Positions 8,715 through 19,294 are shown, counted from the stretch's first letter. The stretch is DNA of 64,000 nt from Zoogloeaceae bacterium (GCA_024235635.1 JACKMA010000002.1:248001-312000), one strand, 5' to 3'. The notes: generated by a model not told the origin, from the letters alone. A program made the numbers and translations.

Positions 8715-9110
8715 ATGGCATCAGGAACGTTCGAAGTGCAGTTCGGTGAGTTCCTCGCCGAGGAACTTCCCTACGCGGAGGCACTGGCCCATCTCCGGCG
8801 CAGCATCGCGGCGATCGTCCGCGAAGATCGCGGGGTGACGGCGTACTACATCGGCAAGGGCAGCGGTACCAACCCGGTCCAGGCGATCGAGAAGCGCTAC
8901 GACCTGAAGAAGCGCATGGCCGAGTTCACCGAGGACTGGGCGCTGTATGCGTCGCCGTGCGCGCGCACGATAAAGGGCCTCGAAGCGGAACTGAACGACT
9001 ATTTCATGAAGCGGGACCCGAAACGGTGCACCAACGCGGGCAGGGGCTCCGCCGGTGCGCCGAGTGCCCAGCCGAAGCACTACATCTATCTCGCCCTGCG
9101 GCGGCACTGA
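8715..9110 (+). CDS. Conserved hypothetical protein, GIY-YIG-like pattern
   Basis: A 131-residue protein that I do not recognise with confidence. AGGAGGGGAC directly before the ATG decides the start (MASGTFEVQFGEF). The middle reads VTAYYIGKGSG, followed by a KRY segment, an LEAELNDYF helix and RCTNAGRGSAG. This order of a YIG strand, an arginine, a glutamate and an asparagine recalls GIY-YIG nuclease folds, but the first GIY triad is missing, so this is only a suggestion. It is divergent from bioA and 79 bp before yaaA. Confidence 0.6.
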   Translation: MASGTFEVQFGEFLAEELPYAEALAHLRRSIAAIVREDRGVTAYYIGKGSGTNPVQAIEKRYDLKKRMAEFTEDWALYASPCARTIKGLEAELNDYFMKRDPKRCTNAGRGSAGAPSAQPKHYIYLALRRH

Positions 9111-9189
9111 GCGGCAGCCGACGGCGGCGCTTTTGCTACCATCCGGGCCGAGCGCTGCAAGTCGCCGTCCCACTGGAGCCGTTTCATCG

Positions 9190-9966
9190 ATGTTGATCGT
9201 TCTGTCGCCCGCCAAGGCCCTTGATTTCGAGACCCCGGCTCATGTCGATCGCCGCAGCCAGCCGGCGCTGCTCGACGAGGCGGAAACGCTGGTCGGCGTG
9301 ATGCGCGACCAGAGTCCGCAGCAAATCGCCGGTCTGATGAAGCTGTCGGATCAGCTCGCCAGCCTCAATGCGGCCCGCTACCAGACCTGGAAAAGGCCAT
9401 TCACGCGTCGCAATGCCAAGCAGGCGGTGCTGGCCTTCGATGGCGACGTCTATGGCGGTCTCGACGCACGCACGCTCGACGACGACGACCTGGCCTGGGC
9501 GCAGCAGCACCTGCGCATCCTGTCGGGTCTGTACGGCGTGTTGCGACCGCTCGACCTGATGCAGCCCTACCGACTCGAAATGGGCACGCGGCTGGAGAAT
9601 CCGCGCGGTGCCAATCTGTACCGCTTCTGGGGGCGCACGATCGCCGACGAGCTCGGCAAGGCGCTGAAGCGCCAGCGCGGCGAACGGGTGCTGGTCAATC
9701 TGGCATCCGAGGAATACTTCAAGTCGGTCGATCGTCGCGTCCTCGGCACGCGCATCGTGACGCCGGTGTTCGAGGACTGGAAGTCCGGTGGTTATCGGGT
9801 GATCAGCTTTTTCGCCAAGCGGGCGCGCGGTCTGATGAGTCGCTATGCCATCGAGCATCGGCTCGACGACGTCGAGGCCCTCACGCAATTCACCGGCGAA
9901 GGCTATGGCTTTGCCGCCGAGGCGTCGGACGGGGATCGCTGGGTCTTCCGTCGCCGCCTCGGCTGA
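9190..9966 (+). CDS. yaaA: Peroxide stress protein YaaA
   Basis: Member of the UPF0246/DUF328 family; in E. coli, YaaA lowers free iron and DNA damage during hydrogen peroxide stress and is a DNA-binding protein. The 258-residue protein has the family hallmarks: MLIVLSPAKALDFETP at the start, AVLAFDGDVYGGLDA, SGLYGVLRPLDLMQPYRLEMGT and NLASEEYFKSVD. The length is normal. The ATG was taken because it gives the conserved MLIVLSPAK start. The next gene begins 24 bp downstream. Confidence 0.93.
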   Translation: MLIVLSPAKALDFETPAHVDRRSQPALLDEAETLVGVMRDQSPQQIAGLMKLSDQLASLNAARYQTWKRPFTRRNAKQAVLAFDGDVYGGLDARTLDDDDLAWAQQHLRILSGLYGVLRPLDLMQPYRLEMGTRLENPRGANLYRFWGRTIADELGKALKRQRGERVLVNLASEEYFKSVDRRVLGTRIVTPVFEDWKSGGYRVISFFAKRARGLMSRYAIEHRLDDVEALTQFTGEGYGFAAEASDGDRWVFRRRLG

Positions 9967-9990
9967 ACACAGCAACCGCGCGGAGGAGAC

Positions 9991-11115
9991 ATGCGCATCA
10001 GCTCGAATTTCGATTCCGGTTCGGTCGAGGTGGTGGATGCCTCCGACCCGACCGACATCCGCCTGCGGCTGCGGCACGACAATGCCGCGGATTTCTGCCA
10101 GTGGTTCCATTTCCGCGTGCTCGGGGTTGCCGGCACGCCACTGACGATGACCTTCGACAATGCCGCCGATGCGGTGTTTGCCGACGGTTGGCCCGACTAC
10201 CGGGCGCTGGCGAGCTACGACCATCGCAACTGGTTCCGCGTCGCGACCACCGCCTACGAGGACGGGTGCCTGGTGATCCGCCATACGCCCGAGCGCGACA
10301 ATGTCTACTACGCCTATTTCGAACCCTATTCGTTCGAGCGGCACATGGAGCTGCTGGGCATGGCGGAAGCTTCGCCCTGGGCACAGGTCGTCAATCTCGG
10401 TGCCAGCGTCGAGGACCGCGACATCGATCTGGTCGTGGTCGGACGGCCGAGGCCGGATCGCAAGCCGGTATGGATCACGGCGCGGCAGCACCCCGGCGAG
10501 ACCATGTCGGAATGGTTCGTCGAAGGCCTGCTCGAGCGCCTGCTGGATGCTGCCGATCCGGTCGCCCGGCGGGTGCGCGAACTGGCGTGTCTGTACATCG
10601 TGCCCAACATGAACCCGGACGGGGCGGTGCGCGGCAACCTGCGCAGCAATGCCCTCGGTGTCAATCTCAATCGCGAATGGCGCGAACCCAGTCTCGAGCG
10701 CAGCCCCGAGGTGTTGCTGGTGCGCGACCGGATGGAACGCACCGGCGTGTCCCTGTATCTCGACATCCACGGCGACGAATCTCTGAACTACGTGTTCTTC
10801 TCGACCGCCGACGAGGTGCCGGGATTCACCGCCGAACTGGCCGCGCAGCAGGCCCGGTTTTCTGCCGCTTTTCGCGCCGCGAGCCCCGATTTCCAGACCG
10901 AGCACGGCTACGTCAGCGGACGTTTCGGTGACGAGTTGCTGACGCTGGCATCGAAGTGGGTGGCATGGCACCACAAGTGCCTGTCGCTGACCCTGGAAAT
11001 GCCGTTCAAGGACAACGCCAACCTGCCGGACGGGCTGACCGGCTGGAGCGCCGCGCGCAGCAAGCGACTGGGTGCGGCGATGCTGTTGCCGCTGCTCGAC
11101 TTCCTCCTGCAGTGA
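9991..11115 (+). CDS. M14 zinc carboxypeptidase, cytosolic carboxypeptidase (CCP) type
   Basis: Probable cytoplasmic metallocarboxypeptidase. A beta-rich N-terminal domain of about 120 residues precedes the catalytic domain, the layout of CCP/AGBL-type enzymes. Zinc ligands are visible as HPGE (H167, E170) and H260 in LDIHGDE; substrate residues as NPDGAVRGN and the NLNREW motif; the catalytic glutamate is E336 in LTLEMPFKD. There is no signal peptide. Bacterial members are poorly characterised, so the peptide substrate is unknown. AGGAG-like sequence (GGAGGAGAC) stands just before the ATG. Confidence 0.88.
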   Translation: MRISSNFDSGSVEVVDASDPTDIRLRLRHDNAADFCQWFHFRVLGVAGTPLTMTFDNAADAVFADGWPDYRALASYDHRNWFRVATTAYEDGCLVIRHTPERDNVYYAYFEPYSFERHMELLGMAEASPWAQVVNLGASVEDRDIDLVVVGRPRPDRKPVWITARQHPGETMSEWFVEGLLERLLDAADPVARRVRELACLYIVPNMNPDGAVRGNLRSNALGVNLNREWREPSLERSPEVLLVRDRMERTGVSLYLDIHGDESLNYVFFSTADEVPGFTAELAAQQARFSAAFRAASPDFQTEHGYVSGRFGDELLTLASKWVAWHHKCLSLTLEMPFKDNANLPDGLTGWSAARSKRLGAAMLLPLLDFLLQ

Positions 11116-11143
11116 GGCGCTGCTGTCGTGCACCATGTGTCAT

Positions 11144-11158
11144 CCGGCACGGTGCCGG
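11144..11158. terminator. Short inverted repeat after the M14 peptidase gene
   Basis: CCGGCAC-G-GTGCCGG, a perfect short palindrome 29 bases past the stop codon. No U-tract follows, so terminator function is a guess from position. Confidence 0.3.
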
Positions 11159-11371
11159 GGGTGGGTGCGGCAGTAGGATTTGCGGGCACTGGGCTGTCGG
11201 GTTCGATGTGATGCCGACGGCCATCCGCGGGGTGCGATGCCGGCCGGCCGCCCTTCGGGTCAGATGGTCGACGGTCCGCACACGACCCGCCCCGGTTGCA
11301 CCAGCGTCCGCCAGCCCTTGCACTGCGCGGGCGATTGGGTGAGGCTCGAGGCATTGACCGGACCCCGCCCG

Positions 11372-12253
11372 ATGATCATGCCGAAGCTCGAATCCCGCTG
11401 TGAACGGCTGCCGCTACGCGGCCTCGCGTACAACGTCCGCCACTGGGGGCCCGCCGATGCGCCGGTGGTGTTCCTGCTGCATGGCTGGATGGACACGTCG
11501 GCGACTTTCCAGTTCGTGGTCGATGCACTGAGCACGCGATGGCATCTGATCGCCCCGGACTGGCGGGGCTATGGCGACAGCGACTGGCTCGGCCAGGCCT
11601 ACTGGTTTCCGGATTTCTACGCCGATCTCGATGCGCTGCTGCACCACTATTCGCCGCATCGACCGGTCCAGATCGTTGGTCACAGCATGGGGGCAAGCAT
11701 TGCCGGCAGCTTCGCCGGCGTTCGCCCGGCGCGGGTGTCGCGTCTGGTGATGATGGATTTTCTCGGTCTGGCGCCGAGCGAGGCCGACGAAGCGCCCGAC
11801 CGGCTCGGCCAGTGGCTGCAGGATCTTGGCGGTCGACCGATGCTCAGGCGCTACCCCGACCACGCCGCACTCGCGCGCCGGCTGTGCCAGGCCAATGCGC
11901 GGCTGTCGGCCGAGCGCGCCGAATTCCTGTCACGGGCGGTATCGCGCACGCTGGCCGACGGCAGCGTGACGATGGCTTGCGATCCGTGGCACCGGGTGCC
12001 GGCACCGATGCGCTACCACACCGAGGACGTCCTGGCCTGCTGGCGCCGCATCGTGTCGCCGGTGCTGCACCTGATCGCCGATCACGGCTATGTCATGGCG
12101 CGCTTCGGTGGCGAGCCCGCGGAGTTGTCGCGCCGGCTGGCCTGCTTCTCCGATCACCGCAGCGTGACGGTGAGCGACAGCGGGCACAACCTGCAGCACG
12201 ATCAGCCGGAGCAGGTGGCTGCGGCGATCGAATCGTTTCTGTTGAGGCAATGA
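11372..12253 (+). CDS. Alpha/beta hydrolase
   Basis: A 293-residue cytoplasmic alpha/beta hydrolase. The oxyanion-side strand reads VVFLLHGWMDTSATFQ, the nucleophile elbow GHSMGAS, and the catalytic histidine sits in SDSGHNLQHDQPEQVA near the C-terminus. Sequence resembles the broad group of epoxide-hydrolase/lipase-like enzymes, but the substrate cannot be read from it. The start is uncertain: two ATGs six bases apart (11372 and 11378) give the same protein apart from two residues, and neither has a strong ribosome binding site. Confidence 0.82.
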   Translation: MIMPKLESRCERLPLRGLAYNVRHWGPADAPVVFLLHGWMDTSATFQFVVDALSTRWHLIAPDWRGYGDSDWLGQAYWFPDFYADLDALLHHYSPHRPVQIVGHSMGASIAGSFAGVRPARVSRLVMMDFLGLAPSEADEAPDRLGQWLQDLGGRPMLRRYPDHAALARRLCQANARLSAERAEFLSRAVSRTLADGSVTMACDPWHRVPAPMRYHTEDVLACWRRIVSPVLHLIADHGYVMARFGGEPAELSRRLACFSDHRSVTVSDSGHNLQHDQPEQVAAAIESFLLRQ

Positions 12254-12265
12254 CCCGGAGGCGGA

Positions 12266-12820
12266 TCAGCGCTTGGCGGAAGCATCCGTGCGCCGGGTTC
12301 GTGCGTCGTCGCTGACCGGTTCCACCCGGGCGGATGGCGACGGCGACGGTGTCAGCGGCAGACAGCCGGTGCAGTCGAGCCGCACCCGCGCCGACACGCC
12401 GCCGACCAGCAGCCATTCGGCGACGTAGGCGGCAGTGCCGTCGGAGAACTCGCCGCGGATCCGCACACCGTTGTCGTCATTGGAGATCAGCGAGAACTGC
12501 AGCGCTTCGCGATCGATCGGCGACCAGGGATTGAACATGCCCCGGTGATCGAGCGCGACCACGATATTGTCGATTACGGCGACCAGCTGCTTGAAACCCA
12601 CCTTCGGCATCGTGCCCGACGTGCCGAATACCGGATAGCCGTCCACCAGGCACAGTCGCTCCTCGGTGCAGTAGTACAGCGCATGTTCGCTGGCATTGAA
12701 GTCGTGCAGTTCGGCGACGACCCGGATGCGCTCGCCGAGGGCAATGGCCTGACGCGGGTCGAGCGCATGGGCGGGCGGACCCAGGAGCAACAGAGCGACG
12801 GCGCTTGCCAGCAGCTTCAA
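12266..12820 (-). CDS. Exported hypothetical protein
   Basis: A 184-residue protein with a signal peptide (MKLLASAVALLLLGPPAHA, residues 1-19). The mature part has two cysteine pairs (YYCTEERLC and DCTGC), suggesting disulfides in the periplasm. The C-terminal 35 residues are a low-complexity Pro/Ser then charged tail. I do not recognise the family. It is convergent with the alpha/beta hydrolase and probably cotranscribed downstream of the NlpC/P60 gene, 62 bp away. Confidence 0.65.
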   Translation of the reverse strand: MKLLASAVALLLLGPPAHALDPRQAIALGERIRVVAELHDFNASEHALYYCTEERLCLVDGYPVFGTSGTMPKVGFKQLVAVIDNIVVALDHRGMFNPWSPIDREALQFSLISNDDNGVRIRGEFSDGTAAYVAEWLLVGGVSARVRLDCTGCLPLTPSPSPSARVEPVSDDARTRRTDASAKR

Positions 12821-12882
12821 TCGCGATCCTCAGGCGGGCATGTCCTGTCCATTGTGGCACAGAAGGCACGCCCTGCCCGAAG

Positions 12883-13422
12883 TTACTCCAGCGCGAGCAG
12901 CGTGCGCGCCGCGCTGAAGCGCTTGGCGAAGTAGCGGTTGTCCATGCGTTCGACGCGCACCCGGCCGCGGCGGCTCGGGGCGTGGATGAAGCGCTCGTCG
13001 CCGACATAGATGCCCATGTGCGAGAACGGCTTGCCGGTGGTGTTGAAGAACACCAGATCGCCGGCCTCGAGCGCGCGGCGCGGAATCGGTCGGGTGATCG
13101 AGGCGATGCGCGCGGCGTTGTGGGGCAGTTGCTGCCCGCTGATGACCTCGACCAGGTAGCTCACCATGCCGCTGCAATCGACGCCGGCATCCGGATTGCG
13201 TCCGCCGAAACGGTAGCCGGTGCCAAGCAGGTTGTAGGCCGAGATCACCAGTTGCTCGCGGTCGGTCGGGCGGTTCAGCGAAAAGTAGGCGCGGCCGTCG
13301 CGGATGTCTGGCTGGCGCGGGATCGTCCGTTGCGGCCCGTCGGCCGGTGGCTGCGGCGGTGTGCCGGCGCAGGCGGCGAGGGTGGCAACTGCCGTGGCGA
13401 CGAACAGGCGTTTGACGATCAC
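12883..13422 (-). CDS. NlpC/P60 family lipoprotein (peptidoglycan endopeptidase)
   Basis: A 179-residue outer-membrane or periplasmic cell-wall hydrolase of the C40 family. The GTG start was chosen because AGGAGGGT lies just upstream; it gives a lipoprotein signal with lipobox LAAC (cysteine at residue 18). The catalytic cysteine is in GVDCSGMVSYL, the histidine in KPFSHMGIYVG and the third polar residue in ERFIHAPS. C40 enzymes cut D-glutamyl-diaminopimelate bonds; the exact bond here is inferred. The length is that of a single-domain member such as Spr/NlpC. Confidence 0.88.
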   Translation of the reverse strand: MIVKRLFVATAVATLAACAGTPPQPPADGPQRTIPRQPDIRDGRAYFSLNRPTDREQLVISAYNLLGTGYRFGGRNPDAGVDCSGMVSYLVEVISGQQLPHNAARIASITRPIPRRALEAGDLVFFNTTGKPFSHMGIYVGDERFIHAPSRRGRVRVERMDNRYFAKRFSAARTLLALE

Positions 13423-13537
13423 TGGACGACCCTCCTGGCGATGGCCGGCATGCGGCTGCATGGCCGGGCGTGGGGCGGTGTGCGACTCGCCACCGCGGCT
13501 TGATCGGCCCGTGTCGGGCGCGGTGGGGAGATCATGT

Positions 13538-13975
13538 TCATGCCTCGAGCCGGAACGTGACCGGTCCGTGATTGGTCAGCGTGACGAACATCTCGGCGCC
13601 GAATCGGCCGCAGGCCACCGGTGCGTGCTCGTTCTCGGCGAGGCCCGCCAGGACTGAAAACAGGGCTTCGGCACGGGCCGGCTCGGCGGCACTCGAAAAG
13701 CCTGGGCGGGTGCCTTTTCGCGTGTCCGCGGCCAGCGTGAACTGGGGCACCAGCAGCAGGCCGCCGGCGACGTCGCGCAACGAGCGGTTCATGCGCCCGG
13801 CGTCGTCGGCGAAGACGCGATAGCCCAGCAGCCGTTCGATCATCCGTCGTGCATTGGCGTCGTCGTCGTCGCGCTCGATGCCGATCAGCGCCAGCAAACC
13901 GGCGCCGATTGCACCGACGACGTCGTCGTCGACGACCACGCGGGCTTCGGTGACGCGCTGGATCAATGCGATCAT
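13538..13975 (-). CDS. dtd: D-aminoacyl-tRNA deacylase
   Basis: Hydrolyses D-aminoacyl-tRNA and mischarged Gly-tRNA(Ala), a proofreading step after aminoacylation. The 145-residue length is standard. It starts MIALIQRVTEARVVVDD, with the conserved QRV, and has LLVPQFTLAADTRKGTRPGFSSAA (the SQFTL-type motif is written PQFTL here) and the C-terminal LTNHGPVTFRLEA, where the Gly-cisPro type loop is replaced by NHGPVT as usual in DTD. Confidence 0.94.
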   Translation of the reverse strand: MIALIQRVTEARVVVDDDVVGAIGAGLLALIGIERDDDDANARRMIERLLGYRVFADDAGRMNRSLRDVAGGLLLVPQFTLAADTRKGTRPGFSSAAEPARAEALFSVLAGLAENEHAPVACGRFGAEMFVTLTNHGPVTFRLEA

Positions 13976-14026
13976 CGGGCGGGGCGGTGGTGCCGGATCA
14001 TGGCGGCCAAGCTTATTCGAGCCGCA

Positions 14027-14737
14027 TCAATCGATCAATTCCACGCTGCCGCTGACGGTCACGGTGACGATGCCTTCGCCGGCCTGCAGCGGCGTCGGCG
14101 CGGCTTCGGCGCTCGCCATCGCCGCCCGGACCATCGGCATCGGCGGGCGCTGGCTGCCGGTATTCACGTGCAATTCGCGCAGGCGGTAGTTGCGCCCCAG
14201 GGTCGATGCCGCCAGCTTTGCCCGCGCTTCGAAGTTCTTCAACGCCTCGACCAGCGCGCGGTCTTCGGCATCGCGGCGGGTCGTCGGCGACGGCGACAGG
14301 CCGATGTCGGCCACCGCCATGGTCTTCTGCAACTGGCCGATCAGGGCGGACAGGGCGGCGAGATCGGTGGATTCGAGTTCCAGGGTCGCCCGCATCCGCC
14401 AGCCTTCGATCTCGGCGCGGCCAGATCCCAGCCGACCACTGCCGTAGATCGGATTGGTCTGATGGCCGGCGCTGCGCACCTCGACCGCCGGGTAGCGTTT
14501 CGCGCCTTCGAGCGCGTCGGCGATGGTTCGGTTGATTTCGGTCGCGAGCGCCGCCGGCGACGGACCGCTGGCTTCGACGTAGGCGTGCGCGACGGCCATA
14601 TCGTTGGCTGCGCCGGCGCTGGCTTCGGCCGCAAGCGCGACGGTCGGTGGCCCGGACGGCATCGGCTCGGCCTGGAGCGGTCCGGCGGCAAGGCTGAGGG
14701 CCAGCGTGAGCGCGCTCACGGTCGATCTGCGTATCAT
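14027..14737 (-). CDS. SIMPL domain (DUF541) periplasmic protein
   Basis: A 236-residue exported protein: signal peptide at residues 1-23 (MIRRSTVSALTLALSLAAGPLQA), then a SIMPL/DUF541 domain with the usual internal pattern of AEIEGWRMRATLELESTDLAALSALIGQLQ and a terminal GEGIVTVTVSGSVELI strand. Members such as E. coli YggE reduce oxidative stress damage by an unknown mechanism. AGGAG lies just upstream of the ATG. It is divergent from the DMT transporter gene and 51 bp after dtd in genome order, on the same strand. Confidence 0.82.
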   Translation of the reverse strand: MIRRSTVSALTLALSLAAGPLQAEPMPSGPPTVALAAEASAGAANDMAVAHAYVEASGPSPAALATEINRTIADALEGAKRYPAVEVRSAGHQTNPIYGSGRLGSGRAEIEGWRMRATLELESTDLAALSALIGQLQKTMAVADIGLSPSPTTRRDAEDRALVEALKNFEARAKLAASTLGRNYRLRELHVNTGSQRPPMPMVRAAMASAEAAPTPLQAGEGIVTVTVSGSVELID

Positions 14738-14833
14738 TCTTCGCTCCTGTGCGAGGTTCGCTGGCCGAAGGGTAACGCTTCCCGCACAGGCGTGGCGGCG
14801 AATGCCGCCCGGTCGACTGCAATCGGAATCGAA

Positions 14834-15742
14834 ATGGATCGAGAGCGCCTGCGCGCCGCCCTGTACGTCGCAGTCTCGGCCAGCGCCTTCGGCGCCATGG
14901 CGATCTTCGCCCGCTTCGCCGCTGCCGACGGCGCCAGCATCCTCGTCGTGCTGTTTCTGCGCTTCGCGCTGGCCGGTGCGCTGATGGCCGGGGTGATGGC
15001 GATCGCCGGCCAGCGCTGGCCTCGCGGCCGCGCGCTGGCGGTGCTGTCCGCGATGGGCGGGCTCGGCTATGTCGGCCAGTCGCTGTGCTTCTTCAGCGCG
15101 CTCGGCTACGCGTCGGCCGGCATGGTGGCACTGCTGCTGTACCTGCACCCGTTCATCGTGACCGTCCTTGCGGCCCTGCTCCTCGGACACCGCCTGGGAC
15201 GGCTGCGCATCGCCTGCGTGCTGGCCGCCAGTGCCGGCACTGCGCTGACGATTGGCGGCGACCTGCGCAGCCAGCCGTTGGGACTGTTGCTCGGCGCCGG
15301 CGCCGCGCTGATCTATTCCGGCTACATCCTGGTCGGGGCGCGGGTGCTCGAATCGCAGCCGCCGCTGGCCGCCGCCACCGTCGTCATGGTGAGCGCCGCG
15401 ACGGTACTCGGCGTGCTGGTCGCCTTGATCCGGCCGGCCTGGCCGGCAAGCGCCGCCGGTTGGCTGTGGATCGGACTGATCGCACTGATATCGACGGTGT
15501 TCGCGATGGTGCTGCTGTTTGCCGGCATGCGGCGGCTGGGTCCCGCGGATGCCGTGACCCTGTCGACGCTGGAGCCGGTGGTGACCTTCGTGCTGGCCGC
15601 GATCGTGCTCGACGAGCGGGTGAGTCCGCTGCAGGCCGTGGGTGGCACGATCGTCATCAGCGCGATCGTCTGGCTCGCCCGTTACGGCGGATCCGGCGCG
15701 CCTCAGCCGTCGATGCGTTCGAGTTCGCGCTCGAAACGGTGA
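14834..15742 (+). CDS. EamA/DMT-family inner-membrane transporter
   Basis: A 302-residue protein with ten predicted membrane helices arranged as two EamA repeats (about 8-140 and 155-290). Repeat signatures are visible: FLRFALAGALMAGVM, ALLLYLHPFIVTVLAALLLG in the first half and ALIYSGYILVGARVLE, STLEPVVTFVLAAIVLDERVS in the second. DMT proteins export metabolites or amino acids; the substrate is unknown. The last 40 bases overlap the end of the opposite-strand gene for the carbonic anhydrase-like protein, so the C-terminal tail APQPSMRSSSRSKR is read from shared DNA. Confidence 0.87.
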   Translation: MDRERLRAALYVAVSASAFGAMAIFARFAAADGASILVVLFLRFALAGALMAGVMAIAGQRWPRGRALAVLSAMGGLGYVGQSLCFFSALGYASAGMVALLLYLHPFIVTVLAALLLGHRLGRLRIACVLAASAGTALTIGGDLRSQPLGLLLGAGAALIYSGYILVGARVLESQPPLAAATVVMVSAATVLGVLVALIRPAWPASAAGWLWIGLIALISTVFAMVLLFAGMRRLGPADAVTLSTLEPVVTFVLAAIVLDERVSPLQAVGGTIVISAIVWLARYGGSGAPQPSMRSSSRSKR

Positions 15743-16230
15743 GCGTTGGCGACGTAGCCGCTGGCGTTCTCCATCAGACGCTGCAGATCCTCGTCGGACA
15801 ACTGGCGAATGATGCGCCCAGGCGAGCCCACCACCAGCGAGCGGTCGGGCACGACCTTGCCTTCCGGAATCAGCGTGTTGGCGCCGACGATGCAGTGCTT
15901 GCCGATCACCGCCTTGTTGAGCACCACCGCGTTGATGCCGATCAGCGTGCCTTCGCCGATGGTGCAGCCGTGCAGCATCACCATATGCCCGATCGTGACG
16001 TTGTCGCCGACGGTGATCGGCACGCCTTCGTCGGTGTGCAGCACCGACCCGTCCTGGATGTTGGTGTTGGCGCCGATGGTGATCGGATCGTTGTCGCCGC
16101 GCAGCACCGCACTGAACCAGACGTTGGCATTGTCGCCCAGCACCACCGATCCGACCACGGACGCACTCTCGGCGATCCAGCAACCCTTGCCGATCACGGG
16201 CGTGCGATCACCGAGCCTGTAGATCGCCAT
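15703..16230 (-). CDS. Gamma-carbonic anhydrase family protein
   Basis: A 175-residue left-handed beta-helix protein built of hexapeptide repeats (VVGSVVLGDNANVWF, ITIGANTNIQDGSVLH, ITVGDNVTIGHMVML, IGEGTLIGINAVVL). It resembles YrdA/PaaY-type members of the gamma-carbonic anhydrase family. Candidate zinc ligands are H65 (SVLHTDEG), H82 (IGHMVML) and H87 (LHGCTIG). Many YrdA-like proteins show weak or no anhydrase activity, so the catalytic role is uncertain. Starts MAIYRLGDRTPVIG, the usual start. Confidence 0.88.
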   Translation of the reverse strand: MAIYRLGDRTPVIGKGCWIAESASVVGSVVLGDNANVWFSAVLRGDNDPITIGANTNIQDGSVLHTDEGVPITVGDNVTIGHMVMLHGCTIGEGTLIGINAVVLNKAVIGKHCIVGANTLIPEGKVVPDRSLVVGSPGRIIRQLSDEDLQRLMENASGYVANAHRFERELERIDG

Positions 16231-16382
16231 GACACATCCTCACGTTGGAAATCCGGTCCCGTCTTGGCGCGGGGTCGGCAATGATAACAGTGCACTCCGG
16301 CAGTGAAAACAGGTTTTCGAGGGCAATCGCCTGATTCCAAGGTGCTTTCCGGATCAGGGCAGCGGGCCCGGCCGGGGCCGGC

Positions 16383-17762
<1,380 letters not shown>

Positions 17763-17883
17763 GGCCGCTCCGAAACCATATACAGCGGGCATCATAGCGG
17801 GATCGCGGTTGGCGGGGAATCGTACCTGGGCCGGGGCGCGAAGGTGTTAGCATCCACGCCCGGCCATCCACGGGGCGAGACCC

Positions 17884-18735
17884 ATGCTCAGTTACCGCCA
17901 TGCCTTCCATGCCGGCAATCACGCCGACGTGCTCAAGCACTGCGTGTTGCTGGCGCTGCTCGATCACCTGGTGCGCAAGGACAAGCCGCTGACCCTGGTG
18001 GACACCCATGCCGCTGCCGGTCGCTATGCCCTTGGCAGCGCTCATGCCGACAAGACCGGCGAGTGGCGCGACGGGGTCGCGCGCGTGTTTGCCCGCGACA
18101 GCGACAAGCTGCCGCCGCTGCTCGCGCGCTATCGCCACGCGGTGTCGACGTTCAATCGCGGCGGCGACCTGCGCTTCTACCCGGGCTCGCCGGCGCTGTT
18201 GCACGGCGCATTGCGCGCCGACGACCGGCTGCGCCTGTTCGAGCTTCACCCGACCGATTTCGGCTTTCTCGAAAAGGCCTTTGCCGGCGCCGACAGGCGG
18301 GTCGTGCTGGCCCGCGAAGACGGCTTGCGCGGACTGCGGGCGCTGTTGCCGCCACCGAGCCGGCGGGCACTGGTGATGATCGATCCGGCCTACGAGCGTC
18401 GCGACGAATACGCGGCGGTGGTGGATGCGCTGCGTGACGGCCTGCGGCGTTTCGCCGGCGGCTGCTTCATGGTCTGGTATCCCCGCCTGCAAAAGCCGGA
18501 ATCCAAGCTGATTGCCGGCCAGTTGCTGGCCTTGGCGCCGACATCGTGGCTGCATGTGTGGCTGGACGTGGCCCGCCCCGCCCCTGACGGCTTCGGCATG
18601 CACGGCAGCGGCCTGGTGGTGTTCAACCCGCCATGGACGCTGCCGAAGGACCTGGCGGAGACGATGCCGGTGCTGGTCGACTGCCTCGGCCAGGACGGCC
18701 ACGCGCGCCATGGCCTCGACAGTCACATCCCGTAA
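17884..18735 (+). CDS. rlmJ: 23S rRNA (adenine(2030)-N6)-methyltransferase RlmJ
   Basis: Methylates A2030 of 23S rRNA. The 283-residue protein begins MLSYRHAFHAGNHADVLKH, the conserved RlmJ N-terminus, has the SAM-binding strand LVDTHAAAGRY and the catalytic DPAY motif (MIDPAYERRDEY) that flips the adenine, and ends in the conserved HGSGLVVFNPPWTL segment. The length is normal for the family. It converges on the DUF1415 gene, with 16 bp between stops. Confidence 0.94.
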   Translation: MLSYRHAFHAGNHADVLKHCVLLALLDHLVRKDKPLTLVDTHAAAGRYALGSAHADKTGEWRDGVARVFARDSDKLPPLLARYRHAVSTFNRGGDLRFYPGSPALLHGALRADDRLRLFELHPTDFGFLEKAFAGADRRVVLAREDGLRGLRALLPPPSRRALVMIDPAYERRDEYAAVVDALRDGLRRFAGGCFMVWYPRLQKPESKLIAGQLLALAPTSWLHVWLDVARPAPDGFGMHGSGLVVFNPPWTLPKDLAETMPVLVDCLGQDGHARHGLDSHIP

Positions 18736-18751
18736 CCACGGCAGCGCAGTT

Positions 18752-19294
18752 TCAGCCCAGCAAGTAGGGGAACAGGCGCGCCCGTTCGGCCGGCGACAGC
18801 GCGCGCACGCGGCGGATGTTGGCGGCCGGAATCGCGTCGGGGTCGGGATGACGCGCCAGCACGCGGCTGAGGCTGGCTTCGCGGATCAGGTGCAGGATCG
18901 GGCACGGCGAGCGGTTGGTCAGGTTGGCCGGATCGTCTGCAGCGGTATCGGCGAAGACGTAGGCCGGGTGGAAGCTCGCGATCTGGAATTCGCCCTCCCA
19001 GCCATACTGGTGCAGCAGCAGTTCGGCAAAGTCGACGTAGCGCAGGTAGTCGTCGAAGTCGGCCAGCAGGCCGTCGATCGCCAGCAGCGTGGTCTCCATT
19101 TCGGCCGCATCGGTGGCGGCCAGCCGCTCGAGTTCGGCCAGCAGCGCGTCGGTCAGCCGGTCTTCGTCGGGCGGCTGGCAGAGGGCGATCCGCACCTGGC
19201 CGCGCCGGTGCGGTGCGGCGGCGAACGGGCACAGGTCGAGGCCGATCACGACCTCGTCGAGCCACTGCTGGATTGCGGTTTCGAGCTCGCTCAT
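18752..19294 (-). CDS. DUF1415 domain-containing protein
   Basis: A 180-residue cytoplasmic protein of the DUF1415 family, function unknown. The sequence has the family signatures VVIGLDLCPFAAAPHRRGQVRIALC near the N-terminus, FELLL-type helix FAELLLHQYGWEGEFQIASFHPAYVF and NRSPCPILHLIREASLSRVL. The ATG overlaps the stop of the AAA gene upstream (ATGA), so both are probably coupled. Conserved cysteines and histidines could bind metal, but this is inference. Confidence 0.85.
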   Translation of the reverse strand: MSELETAIQQWLDEVVIGLDLCPFAAAPHRRGQVRIALCQPPDEDRLTDALLAELERLAATDAAEMETTLLAIDGLLADFDDYLRYVDFAELLLHQYGWEGEFQIASFHPAYVFADTAADDPANLTNRSPCPILHLIREASLSRVLARHPDPDAIPAANIRRVRALSPAERARLFPYLLG

